Assembly (NCBI RefSeq): GCF_028596025.1
Contig: NZ_CP117167.1
Coordinates: 992,001-1,056,000 of the forward strand
Origin: Mucilaginibacter jinjuensis
GTDB taxonomy: Bacteria > Bacteroidota > Bacteroidia > Sphingobacteriales > Sphingobacteriaceae
DNA length: 64,000 nucleotides
Direction: 5' to 3'
Shown here: positions 52,002 through 61,939 of the stretch, in pieces
Layout of the letters: every line of letters begins with the position of its first letter
How positions within the stretch are numbered: the stretch's first letter is position 1
The notes under the pieces: model-generated
The model's input: only the letters and a program-made list of their open reading frames with translations
Told to the model about the DNA's origin: nothing
The model's database searches: none
Position numbers and translations under genes: made by a program

Positions 52002-52852
52002 TCACCAAAGAAAAAACACCAAAAAAGCAAAATAAACAGCCGGGTATTGAAGCGGAAATGGACCCGGCACCGGAATATATCAAAGAAAGCTACAAGGCAG
52101 CCGGAAAGTTAAGCGGCAAGGTTGCCCTGATCACAGGTGGCGACAGTGGCATCGGCCGGGCTGTCAGTATCCACTTTGCTGAAGAGGGGGCAGATATCGC
52201 CATTGTCTACCTCGATGAAGACCAGGATGCGGAAACCACCAAAAACCTGGTGGAAGCTGCCGGAGGTAAATGCCTGCTCATCAAAGGTGACGTTAAAAAG
52301 GACTCATTCTGCAGGAATGCGGTAGAAAAAGCAGTAAAGGAATTTGGTAAGCTGAATATCCTGGTGAACAATGCCGGAATGCAGTTCCCGCAAAAGGACG
52401 TTAAGGCCATTGACAAGGAACAACTGGAGACCACTTTTCAGACGAATATATTCGCATACTTCTATTTTGCAGAGGCCGCATTGGAATACCTGAAGGCCGG
52501 AGACTGTATTATCAATACGACTTCGGTAACGGCTTACCGCTCATCACCATCCCTGATCGATTATTCATCGACCAAAGGTGCCATCACCACCTTTACCCGC
52601 TCATTGGCAACCAATCTTACCGACAAAGGAATCCGTGTCAACGCGGTAGCACCAGGACCGGTGTGGACACCGCTGATCGTATCTTCCTTCGACGAAGAAA
52701 AAATCAAAAGCTTTGGGAGCGAGACGGCCATGAAGCGGGCAGGACAACCATCAGAACTGGGGCCAGCCTACGTATTCCTGGCTTCTGAAGATGCCTCGTT
52801 TATCACAGGCCAGGTTATTCACGTCAACGGTGGGGAAGTAGTAAACGGTTAA
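51998..52852 (+). CDS. SDR oxidoreductase (YhdF/YghA-like)
   Basis: A 284-residue classical-type short-chain dehydrogenase with an N-terminal extension (DPAPEYIKESYKAAGKLSGK) as in YhdF/YghA proteins, which are often stress-induced. Motifs: TGGDSGIGR, NNAGMQFP, catalytic YSSTKGA. C-terminal ITGQVIHVNGG. Cytoplasmic NAD(P)-dependent reductase; substrate unknown. Confidence 0.88.
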   Translation: MITKEKTPKKQNKQPGIEAEMDPAPEYIKESYKAAGKLSGKVALITGGDSGIGRAVSIHFAEEGADIAIVYLDEDQDAETTKNLVEAAGGKCLLIKGDVKKDSFCRNAVEKAVKEFGKLNILVNNAGMQFPQKDVKAIDKEQLETTFQTNIFAYFYFAEAALEYLKAGDCIINTTSVTAYRSSPSLIDYSSTKGAITTFTRSLATNLTDKGIRVNAVAPGPVWTPLIVSSFDEEKIKSFGSETAMKRAGQPSELGPAYVFLASEDASFITGQVIHVNGGEVVNG

Positions 52853-52883
52853 AACAAACAATCTACCTATAAAAACATCAAAC

Positions 52884-53684
52884 ATGGAAAACACAGGAAA
52901 ATGGGCGCTGATAACCGGCGGGACAAGCGGTATCGGCAAAGAACTGGCAAAGCTGTTTGCAAAAGATGGTTACAACCTGCTCATCGTAGCACGTGATCAG
53001 GGTGAGCTCGACAGCACCGCAGCTGAACTTGGTTCATCGGGAACACAGGTCAAAACTATTGCTAAAGATCTTTCTAAAATGGAAGAAGCGAAAGCGCTTT
53101 GCGATGAAGTGAACCTCCCGATAGATGTATTGGTAAACGATGCCGGTCAGGGAGTTTACGGATTATTTACAGATAACGAGCTGGAACGCGAACTGGGGAT
53201 CATCCACCTGAATATCTGCTCGACCGTCATCCTGACTAAACACTTTCTAAAAGAAATGGTATCCCGTGGTGAAGGTAAAATCCTTAACCTGGGATCAGTA
53301 GCCGGGAAGCTTCCGGGTCCGTGGCAGGCGGTGTATCATGCCACCAAAGCATTTGTGCTTTCATTTACCACGGCGGTCCGTGAAGAGGTAAAAGACAGCG
53401 GCGTAACGCTGACTGCCCTGATGCCAGGTGCAACAGATACCGATTTCTTTAACAAGGCGGGTATGCAGGAAAGTAAAGTTGTACAGGACAAAGATGCACT
53501 TTCCAATGCAGCGGATGTAGCCAAAGATGGTTATGAAGCACTGATGGCAGGCAAAGACCGCGTCATCGCAGGTTTCAAAAATAAACTGGAGGTAAATGCT
53601 GCCAATTTGATGCCAGACAGCGCCGTAGCACACCAGATGTACGAACAACAAAAACCGGTAGAGCAAGGACAACAACACAACTAA
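52884..53684 (+). CDS. SDR oxidoreductase (DltE-like)
   Basis: A 266-residue short-chain dehydrogenase of the YqjQ/DltE-like group. Motifs: TGGTSGIGKELA, NDAGQGVYG (Asp for the second Asn of the usual NNAG), Tyr-Lys in YHATKAFVLSF. The C-terminus (AHQMYEQQKPVEQGQQHN) is polar. Substrate unknown. Fourth gene of the operon. Confidence 0.87.
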   Translation: MENTGKWALITGGTSGIGKELAKLFAKDGYNLLIVARDQGELDSTAAELGSSGTQVKTIAKDLSKMEEAKALCDEVNLPIDVLVNDAGQGVYGLFTDNELERELGIIHLNICSTVILTKHFLKEMVSRGEGKILNLGSVAGKLPGPWQAVYHATKAFVLSFTTAVREEVKDSGVTLTALMPGATDTDFFNKAGMQESKVVQDKDALSNAADVAKDGYEALMAGKDRVIAGFKNKLEVNAANLMPDSAVAHQMYEQQKPVEQGQQHN

Positions 53685-53691
53685 AATCACG

Positions 53692-53868
53692 ATGGCAAAA
53701 TATTCAGAAAAAGCACAGGACAAGGTCCATAAGGCTTTACGCGAGGAAAAAGAAGGCACCTTGAAAAGCGGAAGCGGAAAAAAAGTAACCAGTAAGAAAC
53801 AGGCTATCGCCATCGGTTTGTCAGAAGCCCGTAAGGCAGGCGCTAAAGCACCCAAAAAGAAAGACTGA
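53692..53868 (+). CDS. Small basic protein, DUF6496-like
   Basis: A 58-residue Lys-rich protein: MAKYSEKAQDKVHKALREEK, then SGKKVTSKKQAIAIGLSEAR and GAKAPKKKD. This closely fits a family of small basic proteins found with stress genes in many bacteria (I believe DUF6496). Nucleic-acid binding is possible by charge but unproven. Its TGA overlaps the next ATG by one base (TGATG). Confidence 0.8.
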   Translation: MAKYSEKAQDKVHKALREEKEGTLKSGSGKKVTSKKQAIAIGLSEARKAGAKAPKKKD

Positions 53869-54875
53869 TGGAAGACGATAAAAAAATGACCCGGCGCCAG
53901 GTGGTGACCGGTTTAGGCGCGACGCTTGCGGCAGCGGCAGTATCACCCGTCTTGGCGGGACCACCGACAAACAATCATAACAACAGTATGGAAGCAAAAA
54001 TCAGCGATCCAACCACCCTGCACCCTAAACCACCGTTTAGAAGCCAGCCCCAACCCTGGCCGGGATTGCAAAGCAAAATGGACCCGGTTCCGGATTGTGG
54101 TGAAACAAGTTATAAAGGCTCAGGCCGTTTACAGGGTAGAAAAGCACTCATTACAGGCGGCGACTCCGGCATGGGACGTGCAGCAGCCATTGCCTATGCC
54201 CGCGAAGGTGCCGATGTGGCGATTAATTATTATCCATCGGAGGAACAGGATGCACAGGAAGTGATCGCGCTGATCAAAAAAGAAGGCCGTAAAGCGATAG
54301 CCATTCCGGGCGACCTGCGCAGCGAAAATTTTTGCAAGTCATTGGTTCAAAAAGCGCTTGCCGGTTTAGGTGGGCTGGATATTATCGTAAACAATGCAGG
54401 CCGTCAGCAATCCATTAATTCGATAGTGGACGTTACGACGGAAGAGTTTGATTCGACCATGAAAACGAATATCTACGCTCCGTTTTGGATCATTCGCGAA
54501 GCCTTGCCGCATTTGCCGCCAGGATCAGCCATCATCGGCACAACTTCTGAACAGGCCTACGATCCTTCGCCCGATCTGTATGCCTATGCACAAACCAAAG
54601 CCGCGACGATGAACTATGTAAAATCGCTGGCCAAACAGTTAGGGCCAAAAGGCATCCGCGTAAATGGCGTAGCGCCAGGCCCGATCTGGACGGCCTTGCA
54701 GATCAGCGGCGGGGCACAGCCCGAAAAGCAGCAGATGTTCGGCAGCTGGACGATGTTGGGCAGGCCGGGACAACCCGCTGAGTTAGCATCGATTTATGTA
54801 CAACTGGCTGCTGCCGATGCAAGCTTTGCCAGTGGGCAGGTTTACGGTTCATCAGGAGGCGTAGGACAACCATGA
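53868..54875 (+). CDS. SDR oxidoreductase with Tat-type signal peptide
   Basis: A 335-residue short-chain dehydrogenase preceded by a twin-arginine signal (MTRRQVVTGLGATLAAAAVS at residues 6-25), so predicted to be exported folded with cofactor. The mature part resembles the YghA/YhdF group: KMDPVPDCGETSYKGSGRLQ, TGGDSGMGRAAA, NNAGRQQ, catalytic YAQTKAA. A periplasmic SDR is unusual because NAD(P) would be carried over tightly bound. Confidence 0.85.
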   Translation: MEDDKKMTRRQVVTGLGATLAAAAVSPVLAGPPTNNHNNSMEAKISDPTTLHPKPPFRSQPQPWPGLQSKMDPVPDCGETSYKGSGRLQGRKALITGGDSGMGRAAAIAYAREGADVAINYYPSEEQDAQEVIALIKKEGRKAIAIPGDLRSENFCKSLVQKALAGLGGLDIIVNNAGRQQSINSIVDVTTEEFDSTMKTNIYAPFWIIREALPHLPPGSAIIGTTSEQAYDPSPDLYAYAQTKAATMNYVKSLAKQLGPKGIRVNGVAPGPIWTALQISGGAQPEKQQMFGSWTMLGRPGQPAELASIYVQLAAADASFASGQVYGSSGGVGQP

Positions 54876-55369
54876 GAAAAGCGATTTTATTGATCCTGCT
54901 GGGTTTTGGCGCGGTTGCCAAAGCCCAGATCCCTCAACCCGACCCGGATACGACTGCGAAACATTTTCTGATCGTAGCCAGTATTAAAAACCTGCAGGAA
55001 GTAAGTTCGGGACAGATTGCCATACAAAAAGCGTCCCGGCCCGATGTAAAAGCTTTCGGAAGGATGATGGTTAAAGATCATGGCGATGCAGAACAACAAT
55101 TGTTGCAGCTTGCCAAAAGCAGGGGTATTAGCTTACCTTCTGCAGCTACGGGTGGGTTACAGCCGGACCTGAACCTGAAAAATGCCGGGAGCAATTTTGA
55201 TCAGTTGTATGTACACGGTATGGTGAGTGGCCATGAAAATGCAGTAGAGGTGTTCCAGAACTATGCCGTCAATGGCAAAGACCCGGCGGTGAGGGCCTGG
55301 GCGCAGCAAATGCTTCCTACGCTAAAGCATCATTTGGAGGAGATTAAAACAATTAGCAAACAACTTTAA
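54872..55369 (+). CDS. DUF4142 exported protein
   Basis: A 165-residue protein with signal peptide 1-19 (ending VAKAQ) and a DUF4142 four-helix bundle: KHFLIVASIKNLQEVSSGQI, VKAFGRMMVKDHGDAEQQLL, YVHGMVSGHENAVEVFQNYA. DUF4142 domains are ferritin-like and frequent in stress operons; the conserved His residues could bind metal. It overlaps the Tat-SDR gene by 4 bp. Confidence 0.87.
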   Translation: MRKAILLILLGFGAVAKAQIPQPDPDTTAKHFLIVASIKNLQEVSSGQIAIQKASRPDVKAFGRMMVKDHGDAEQQLLQLAKSRGISLPSAATGGLQPDLNLKNAGSNFDQLYVHGMVSGHENAVEVFQNYAVNGKDPAVRAWAQQMLPTLKHHLEEIKTISKQL

Positions 55370-55379
55370 AACAACGATC

Positions 55380-55661
55380 ATGGCAGAGCGGGAAAAAGTA
55401 AATGATTTTCCAAGAAAAGGTAAGCCATCAGGCAATGGCCGCGAGAGCGAAGGTTTGAACGAGGCCTTTGCCGGTACCGATCCGGAAAGGGAAAACGAGA
55501 TCAGGTCTGAATATATAGACGAAGCCACTGGTGAACCGGCTGACAACGTCGACGTAAAACATCCCAACCGGCACCTTCACAAAGGCGAGGATATTGCCTG
55601 TTTAAAGACCGTGGCGAATAAACTAAATCAACACGACGATGAAAGCAGTAAGAATTCATGA
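55380..55661 (+). CDS. Small polar protein of unknown function
   Basis: A 93-residue highly charged, probably disordered protein (MAEREKVNDFPRKGKPSGNG, DPERENEIRSEYIDEATGEP, HPNRHLHKGEDIACLKTVAN). No membrane segment. It overlaps the next gene by 23 bp. Its position among stress genes suggests a small stress protein, but nothing is known. Confidence 0.6.
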   Translation: MAEREKVNDFPRKGKPSGNGRESEGLNEAFAGTDPERENEIRSEYIDEATGEPADNVDVKHPNRHLHKGEDIACLKTVANKLNQHDDESSKNS

Positions 55662-56568
55662 ATTTGGCAGCCCCGAGGTATTGGAGCTGGAAGATATAGC
55701 CATTCCGCAACCGGCGGCCGATGAGGTCTTGATCAAAGTATACGCAAGTGCGGTTAACCCTGTCGATCAAAAAATTGTGGCAGGCGAGGCACAGGAAAAG
55801 TTCCCCACTAAATTCCCATTGACTATCGGCTGGGACGTTTCGGGCGTAATTGAGCAGGCCGGTAACCAGGTGCGCAATTTCAGTATCGGTGACGAAGTTT
55901 ACGGAAGACCTTTCCCTACCATCAATGGCGCATTTGCCGAGTATTTAGTTATTAAAGCCGATCAGATTGCATTAAAACCTAAAAGCATTGATCACGTCAA
56001 TGCCGCAGCGGTTCCACTGGCCGGCTTAACGGCCTGGCAGGGGCTTTTTAAATTCGGCAAACTGGAAAAAGGCCAACGCGTATTGATCCATGCGGCGTCC
56101 GGTGGCGTTGGCAGCTTTGCCGTGCAATTTGCTAAATGGAAAGGTGCCTATGTCATTGGAACAGGTTCAGGTGAAAATCTTAGCTTTATTAAGCAGTTAG
56201 GGGCCGATGAGGCCATCAACTATAAGGAAGAAAGCTTTGAAGAAAAAGTGAGCGACATCGATCTGGTATTTGATCTGATCGGAAAAGATACACAGCAGCG
56301 CTCCCTTCAGGTGATCAAACCCGGTGGTCGTTTAATTACCACGATTATGCCGCAATTCAAAGATGAAGCTAAAAAAAAGCAGATCCAACTGGCAGGTTTT
56401 ACAGCGCAATCTTATCCTGAGGATCTGGAGCAAATTGCAGATCTGATCGATCAGGGCATCGTTAATCCGGTCGTATCAAGTGTGCTTAGCCTGGAAGGTG
56501 CCAGAAAAGCCGAAATGTTAAGCGCTGAAGGCAACACACGAGGTAAAATCGTTATTAAAGTCGTTTAA
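55639..56568 (+). CDS. NADP-dependent quinone oxidoreductase (MDR)
   Basis: A 309-residue zinc-free medium-chain reductase. GroES-like N-terminus (KAVRIHEFGSPEVLELEDIA), nucleotide motif HAASGGVGSFAVQFAKW, and no zinc ligands. Typical of quinone oxidoreductase/zeta-crystallin-like enzymes that reduce quinones or enals. Last gene of the operon; a weak hairpin GGGCCTTCCGGCC follows at 56588. Confidence 0.88.
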   Translation: MKAVRIHEFGSPEVLELEDIAIPQPAADEVLIKVYASAVNPVDQKIVAGEAQEKFPTKFPLTIGWDVSGVIEQAGNQVRNFSIGDEVYGRPFPTINGAFAEYLVIKADQIALKPKSIDHVNAAAVPLAGLTAWQGLFKFGKLEKGQRVLIHAASGGVGSFAVQFAKWKGAYVIGTGSGENLSFIKQLGADEAINYKEESFEEKVSDIDLVFDLIGKDTQQRSLQVIKPGGRLITTIMPQFKDEAKKKQIQLAGFTAQSYPEDLEQIADLIDQGIVNPVVSSVLSLEGARKAEMLSAEGNTRGKIVIKVV

Positions 56569-57127
56569 TATGCTGACTAAAATAGAGGGCCTTCCGGCCT
56601 ATGTGCTAGATATCCGCGAGCGGTGAGGTTACGTAAACAGACATGGAACAAATTGCCGGATTTGAATGAGCTCGCCGGTTGTTATAATATCTCCCCAAAT
56701 ATGAACGCCGCTTATTGCCAATTTTTATAGGTAATCATGTACAAAGAATTCCATAAATGGTGATGCAACTCAACAAAAGGATCAGGATTTGACGCTTTAA
56801 TAAGTTATAAGTTCGGCATCCGAGATTTCTTTCACAATTTTCTGAAAAATTGAAGTTATATGCTTCTGCAGTATTCGATAAAGGTATTAAACCAATATTA
56901 AGAAATTATAAAGGATACAGAGTTTGTGTTTTTGTGGTCTATCAGAATATCACGCACGATATTTGAAAAAATATACGGTATGAGACAACATGTTTTAATT
57001 TAAGATTTTATTTAAGCGGTTCATTGATCTGAAACTTTATCCGGCTTTCCCAATCCCGGACAGGGCAAATACGTTTGGCCCTTAGATCAACGTTCAGGTA
57101 CAAATATGATATGTTGATGCTGTATCA
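56569..57127. other. Gene-free stretch
   Basis: 559 bp between the redox operon and the GT-C gene. It has only a short weak hairpin near 56588 and AT-rich sequence; I see no gene, RNA or repeat. Confidence 0.5.
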
Positions 57128-58609
57128 TCAATGGTGTTTATAATGATGCACCCGTCGATAAATCTTGTAATTATAAAGCGACCTCTCAAGGTAATAATCT
57201 CTGATCAACATTTCATTTACGAATTTTCTTGTATCCGAACTTACAAGGCTTACGTATTGCGGGAACATAGGTATTAAAATCATTTCAGGTTTGTTTAGGG
57301 CCAGATCATTGCGTAACCGAGCTTTCGCCTGTGGCGTTTGGATTACACTAAAAAAATAGATGGTTGGTGAAATTCTTTCTGAATAGGCTTGTATCTGTGT
57401 TCCATAGCCATGGACAAAAACAAAATCGGTACTCTTAGTATTCTTCTTCACCCATTCTCCAAGTAATTTACGGTCACTTTCACTTGGGTTAACATAAGGT
57501 TTTACGTTATATGCGATTTTTTTGTCGTCATGACCCAATAGTAGCTGTAAGTTGTAAAAAGGCTCCTTTAACATCGGAAAGAAAATTACCCAAACAGACA
57601 CTAAAATGAAGTTAAATGAAACACGGTGCTTGTACCTTTCGATTAACTTAGCTACGGCAATAGCGTTCATAATCGACAAAGAAGGCAATATGTCTTTTAG
57701 GTGAACAACATCGAAAAGACCGATAATCGAAATAGCAACAAATGTGGAAATACACCACAATACAAAAATATCAAGTTGTTTCATCACCAATACATACACC
57801 AGGGTAAGCGGGTAAAATAAAAACATTGGTGAGAAAATAAATTTGTCAAGCAGATTTTCCGTCTCATATTTAAGTGAGTGTGATGTGACGCCCCCCTTCC
57901 CAAAGTTGTCTGTCAAGGCATTAGTTCCTAATTGGCTTAGATCTATTCCTGCGAGAAGGCAAAAGCCTAATAAGATGAACAAGCCACTTAATGTGCCCAG
58001 CAAAAGGTAAAAGCATTCGTTTAACTGCTTGCGCCTGATAAGCACAACGAACATAGAAAGAATTCCAAATGCAGCGGTCAAACGAAAATCAATGGCAATT
58101 CCGCCTACAAGTCCGCTGATGATTAACTCTTTTATTAAACATGCAGTCAAGAATTGGTATAAAGCGATGACTAAAAACATCACTTCAAATGTTTCTGTAA
58201 ACGCCACATACACACCGCCTGTCGAATGCCATAACAAAGACAATCCATAAAAAGAAATAGCCACCAGGCCAATCTCGTGACTGGACAATGTTTTTGTAAT
58301 TTTATAAACATAATATATACCAATAGATTGGCATAAAGTACCCGTTATTCTCACGAACCAGTAATTCACCCCAAATAACTGGTCCGATAAACCGTAGATC
58401 ACAAATATAAATGGCGACTTATTATCTGCTCCTCCCGAATATGGAACTAATCCGTTTCTAAACCAATTTCTGCCGATGTAATGCCATACCGATTCATCGA
58501 ACGATAAAACAAAGCCGTTGCTGAGTAGAGTGACAACTAATTGCAGTACAAAAAAAACAATGATGATTTGTAATGGAGAAAGCTTAGATAATTCAATCGT
58601 ATTTTTCAT
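57128..58609 (-). CDS. GT-C type membrane glycosyltransferase (PMT/ArnT-like)
   Basis: A 493-residue polytopic protein with about ten to twelve helices. The first periplasmic loop has FDESVWHYIGRNWFRNGLVP and GGADNKSPFIFVIYG; the DE pair and D-x-K-x-P resemble the catalytic loop of PMT/ArnT-type enzymes using polyprenyl-phosphate sugars. A soluble C-terminal part (VFVHGYGTQIQAYSERISPT) follows. Acceptor unknown; likely surface glycan or lipid modification. Confidence 0.75.
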   Translation of the reverse strand: MKNTIELSKLSPLQIIIVFFVLQLVVTLLSNGFVLSFDESVWHYIGRNWFRNGLVPYSGGADNKSPFIFVIYGLSDQLFGVNYWFVRITGTLCQSIGIYYVYKITKTLSSHEIGLVAISFYGLSLLWHSTGGVYVAFTETFEVMFLVIALYQFLTACLIKELIISGLVGGIAIDFRLTAAFGILSMFVVLIRRKQLNECFYLLLGTLSGLFILLGFCLLAGIDLSQLGTNALTDNFGKGGVTSHSLKYETENLLDKFIFSPMFLFYPLTLVYVLVMKQLDIFVLWCISTFVAISIIGLFDVVHLKDILPSLSIMNAIAVAKLIERYKHRVSFNFILVSVWVIFFPMLKEPFYNLQLLLGHDDKKIAYNVKPYVNPSESDRKLLGEWVKKNTKSTDFVFVHGYGTQIQAYSERISPTIYFFSVIQTPQAKARLRNDLALNKPEMILIPMFPQYVSLVSSDTRKFVNEMLIRDYYLERSLYNYKIYRRVHHYKHH

Positions 58610-58760
58610 TTAATCAATTAAGGTCAAAGGCGCTTCAGTTAGCCCACGGCTACAAGTCAACAGGAGTTTAAACATTGGATTATTATAAATAGCTGCAAAT
58701 GTTTTCTTTAAAACCGCATCAAAAACCAATAGGAGCAAACCGCAGTCATCAGTAAAGTAC

Positions 58761-60155
58761 TTAATGACGATGAATTTTCATGCGTTCAAGTTCCCAATAA
58801 GTTAATGACCTCCAAACCCATTCAATCGGCCCAAATCGAAAGTACTTTAGCCAGGTTAAGCTAAACACCAGGTTAATACACCATATTCCAGCAACAATAA
58901 CATACCACTGATAAAACTCTATGTCACCATATAATTTTAGCGGCCCCCATGAAAATACCCAACCACAGATTATACTGGTAAGTATATAATTGCTAAGCGC
59001 CATACGTCCTACAGCCGCCAATGGAAAGAAGAACTTTTTAAAGAACTTAATCTTTAGTATTAATAACACAAATGAAAGATTCGCCAATGTGCCTGCGGCA
59101 ACCTGTAGGCAATAAGGCATCCATAACCATTGTGCGAAAGTCACAGGTGAATAACCAGTATGTTGGAGTTTCCATAAGCCGGGTCCTGTGATGGAGAATG
59201 TAATGACATATCCAATTACCATGATCACTAAATACCGCGAGGGTGGCAGCTGATTATTGAGAAATCCTGTTTTATAAAGTCCCATTCCAAAAATCATAGC
59301 TCCGAGATAAGATACAAACAGTCCGCTGCTCTTCAGCAAAAGGAAACCAAGTTCATTATTGATCCGGTCAACTCGTCCTTCCCAATAACGCGCATGCCCG
59401 GCCTTGATCTGTTGCCGTAAACCTTCGATTGCGGTTTGGTCGTCCCTAGCAGCCTTGATGATCATCGCCCTTTGCTCAGCTGTGGCATGAGAGCCAGCTT
59501 GTTGCGCGTCCTTCAGTTCTGTACCAGCACGCAGAGTTCCAGCTATTCCAAATGAGTTAAAGAGTCCCGCCGTTCCAAATGCAAGCCAAACGACTGTGCC
59601 GGTAATAAGAAGGGTGCGCGCTTTCAGACCTCGCAGGAAGAAAAGAAACAACATGGCCAAAAGGGAATAATCGACCAATATATCACCAGCAAACAAAAGA
59701 AATCCGTGACAAAGGCCGATGATAAGAAGCCATAAATTACGGCGGTAGAAAATAATTGCAGCTTGGCCTGATCGTCCCTTTTTTTCATAGCGTTCCGTGA
59801 GCAGTATCACGCCGGCACCGAAAAGAATCGAGAAAAGGCTACGCATTTTTCCTTCTGCAAAGAACCAGGTTAGCCAAAGAATAATGTTATCTACACCTGC
59901 GTGCCAACCGGTAAAGGCCGGCTTAAGCAAACCGACAGGAACGTCGAATAAAAGTGAAGGCGAAGCAAAGTCATAAATGTTCAAAAGTAAAATACCCAAT
60001 ACCGCACCCCCCCGAAGTATGTCAAGGGAAACTACACGATATTCAGGATCGGCGGGCCCGTCTTGTGCCGGTCGTGCTCCGGGAACATTCTCATTATTGG
60101 AAATTGATTGCTGAGTAATATCGATTACAGACAAAAGTACTTTGTTTTGATTCAT
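58761..60155 (-). CDS. DUF418 family membrane protein
   Basis: A 464-residue membrane protein. N-terminal VVSLDILRGGAVLGILLLNI and later MRSLFSILFGAGVILLTERY are characteristic; the C-terminal DUF418 domain includes FFPLAAVGRMALSNYILTSI and FGPIEWVWRSLTYW. About ten helices. Function unknown; distantly related to acyltransferase-like membrane proteins. The 60156-60496 gap downstream of the next gene shows no feature on either strand. Confidence 0.88.
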   Translation of the reverse strand: MNQNKVLLSVIDITQQSISNNENVPGARPAQDGPADPEYRVVSLDILRGGAVLGILLLNIYDFASPSLLFDVPVGLLKPAFTGWHAGVDNIILWLTWFFAEGKMRSLFSILFGAGVILLTERYEKKGRSGQAAIIFYRRNLWLLIIGLCHGFLLFAGDILVDYSLLAMLFLFFLRGLKARTLLITGTVVWLAFGTAGLFNSFGIAGTLRAGTELKDAQQAGSHATAEQRAMIIKAARDDQTAIEGLRQQIKAGHARYWEGRVDRINNELGFLLLKSSGLFVSYLGAMIFGMGLYKTGFLNNQLPPSRYLVIMVIGYVITFSITGPGLWKLQHTGYSPVTFAQWLWMPYCLQVAAGTLANLSFVLLILKIKFFKKFFFPLAAVGRMALSNYILTSIICGWVFSWGPLKLYGDIEFYQWYVIVAGIWCINLVFSLTWLKYFRFGPIEWVWRSLTYWELERMKIHRH

Positions 60156-60496
60156 TTTATGTTCACTTTAAGGTTATTTCAAGAGAAACAGGCGGGCTTC
60201 TGTTTCCTTCGCGATTCTCGAAATACAAGTTATGGTGAGCGCCTGCTGAAGGCGGCTCTTATTCAAAATAGGTTGATTCAGCCAAGAGCAGTCAATTTAC
60301 TTCGGACGCCCGTTGCTCTAAAAATTGTTGCCTTGGCCGATATTCCCAGGTTAAATTTATCCCCCGGAAAATCTGCCCTGTACCAGTAGATTTTTTTTGA
60401 AAAAAACAAAGAGATGATAAACATGTTTAAACAAGTTTTACGGATCAATGATCCTTTAGCTTCTTTCTTGGCGATTGACGTAGGTAGCGTAAGAGG

Positions 60497-61912
60497 TTAA
60501 GAACTTTTCTTAGCCAGTTCTATCATAGCCGAAAGTATATTTACATGTGCCTCGTCTTTTTCGGCACCAAAACCAATTAGCTGAAAGCGAATCACCCCGT
60601 TACCATCAATGACTAATTTAGCCGGTATGAATTGTAGATTCAGTGCGGAAAATGCCGGGTTTGTATGGGTTAAGGGGGCTTTTATATCCATATAAAGCGG
60701 CAAATGGTAGTCATTGGCCAACAGGTAGTTTTTAGCGTCCGCCAATGGCGTTGTACTGGTTTCCCTGGTATGGATAAATAAAAACTTAACCTGCGGATCG
60801 TTTTTATATTTGTTTACTGCTAATTGCATAGCTGGAAATGAGGCCTTGCAAGGAGCACACCAGGTTGCCCAAAAATCAAGAATAACCGTTTTCCCTTTAA
60901 AATCTGACAAGGAAACTTTTTTTCCCGAGCTATCGGTTACATAAAAATCCGGTGCCTTATCATTTAACATCGTCTTTGTCAGATCCTCCTCCAGTGCATT
61001 GATTAAGGAATCCTGGATACCTGCCAGATAGACTTTACCGTCCTTGCCGGGATTTAGCTTTTCATAGGAGAGCCGGAGCCGATCATTCAACTGTTCATTT
61101 GACTCGCCGGCTATAAATAATTTTCTTAGGATCGGTAATGCTTCCCGGTATTGTCCGTTCGTACTTAGGAGGTAAGCATAGGACGCAACCCCGTCGCTTA
61201 CGTCATCGCCGGAACGGTCGTCATAGGCTATCTTTGCATAGCGTAGCGCCTCTTCATTATGGCCAAGTTTGATTTGAATTTTACTGTAAAGGGAGCAGAA
61301 CTGGTTATACATGGCTTTATTGCCGCTGTCTGCCGGCATCGTTTCGTTACGATCCATTGCCTGCTTAACGACCTTTGCCGCTGCCGCTGCATCGTATTTT
61401 AGCAAATCATTTGCGATAATAAGCACGCTGGGATGAATTTTGATTCGGTTTAAATGCAGCAGCGACCTGACCGTATTTCGTTCCTCTGCATATTGAATGG
61501 CGATCATATTTTCCGCGCCGTCAAGGTCGCTAACGGCTATATGCGGAAAGTTTGTTTTCATTTTTGCCAGGATCTTTTCCATAGCGTCGCCATTCTTCCC
61601 ATATTTAATATGAACCAACGCGTTAAAGAGCGCATAGTTGCCGTGGGGAAACCTTTTGAATAATTCGTTTTCCAGAGATTCCTTCCGGTTGAGCTGACCG
61701 GTCGCATCATAATAATGAATGACAGTTATCCAATCTTTTTCATTTTTGCTGTGCGTTAACCTATTGATCTTTTGCTGCAGAATCTTTGGATTGGATTCGT
61801 TTTTCAGTGCGTCAAAGTCTGAAGCAAGACTGGCCTGAAAATTGGCATTGCTCTGGGCAAAAACGGGGCTCAGGCCGATTATCATTAGCAGGGTAACAAA
61901 AATTATTTTCAT
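60497..61912 (-). CDS. Exported TlpA-like thioredoxin with helical-repeat N-terminus
   Basis: A 471-residue protein. Signal peptide 1-19 (ending VFAQS), a helical TPR-like region at about 40-310 (AKIAYDDRSGDDVSDG, YREALPILRKLF), then a TlpA/AhpC-TSA thioredoxin domain from about 325: APDFYVTDSSGKKVSLSDF and ILDFWATWCAPCKASFPAM with CAPC active site; the cis-Pro is in FIPAKLVID. Periplasmic disulfide reductase or thiol-linked function. Third in transcription order of a three-gene TlpA run. Confidence 0.88.
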   Translation of the reverse strand: MKIIFVTLLMIIGLSPVFAQSNANFQASLASDFDALKNESNPKILQQKINRLTHSKNEKDWITVIHYYDATGQLNRKESLENELFKRFPHGNYALFNALVHIKYGKNGDAMEKILAKMKTNFPHIAVSDLDGAENMIAIQYAEERNTVRSLLHLNRIKIHPSVLIIANDLLKYDAAAAAKVVKQAMDRNETMPADSGNKAMYNQFCSLYSKIQIKLGHNEEALRYAKIAYDDRSGDDVSDGVASYAYLLSTNGQYREALPILRKLFIAGESNEQLNDRLRLSYEKLNPGKDGKVYLAGIQDSLINALEEDLTKTMLNDKAPDFYVTDSSGKKVSLSDFKGKTVILDFWATWCAPCKASFPAMQLAVNKYKNDPQVKFLFIHTRETSTTPLADAKNYLLANDYHLPLYMDIKAPLTHTNPAFSALNLQFIPAKLVIDGNGVIRFQLIGFGAEKDEAHVNILSAMIELAKKSS

Positions 61913-61939
61913 AAAAGGTTAATGGGTTAGCTTTTTTTG

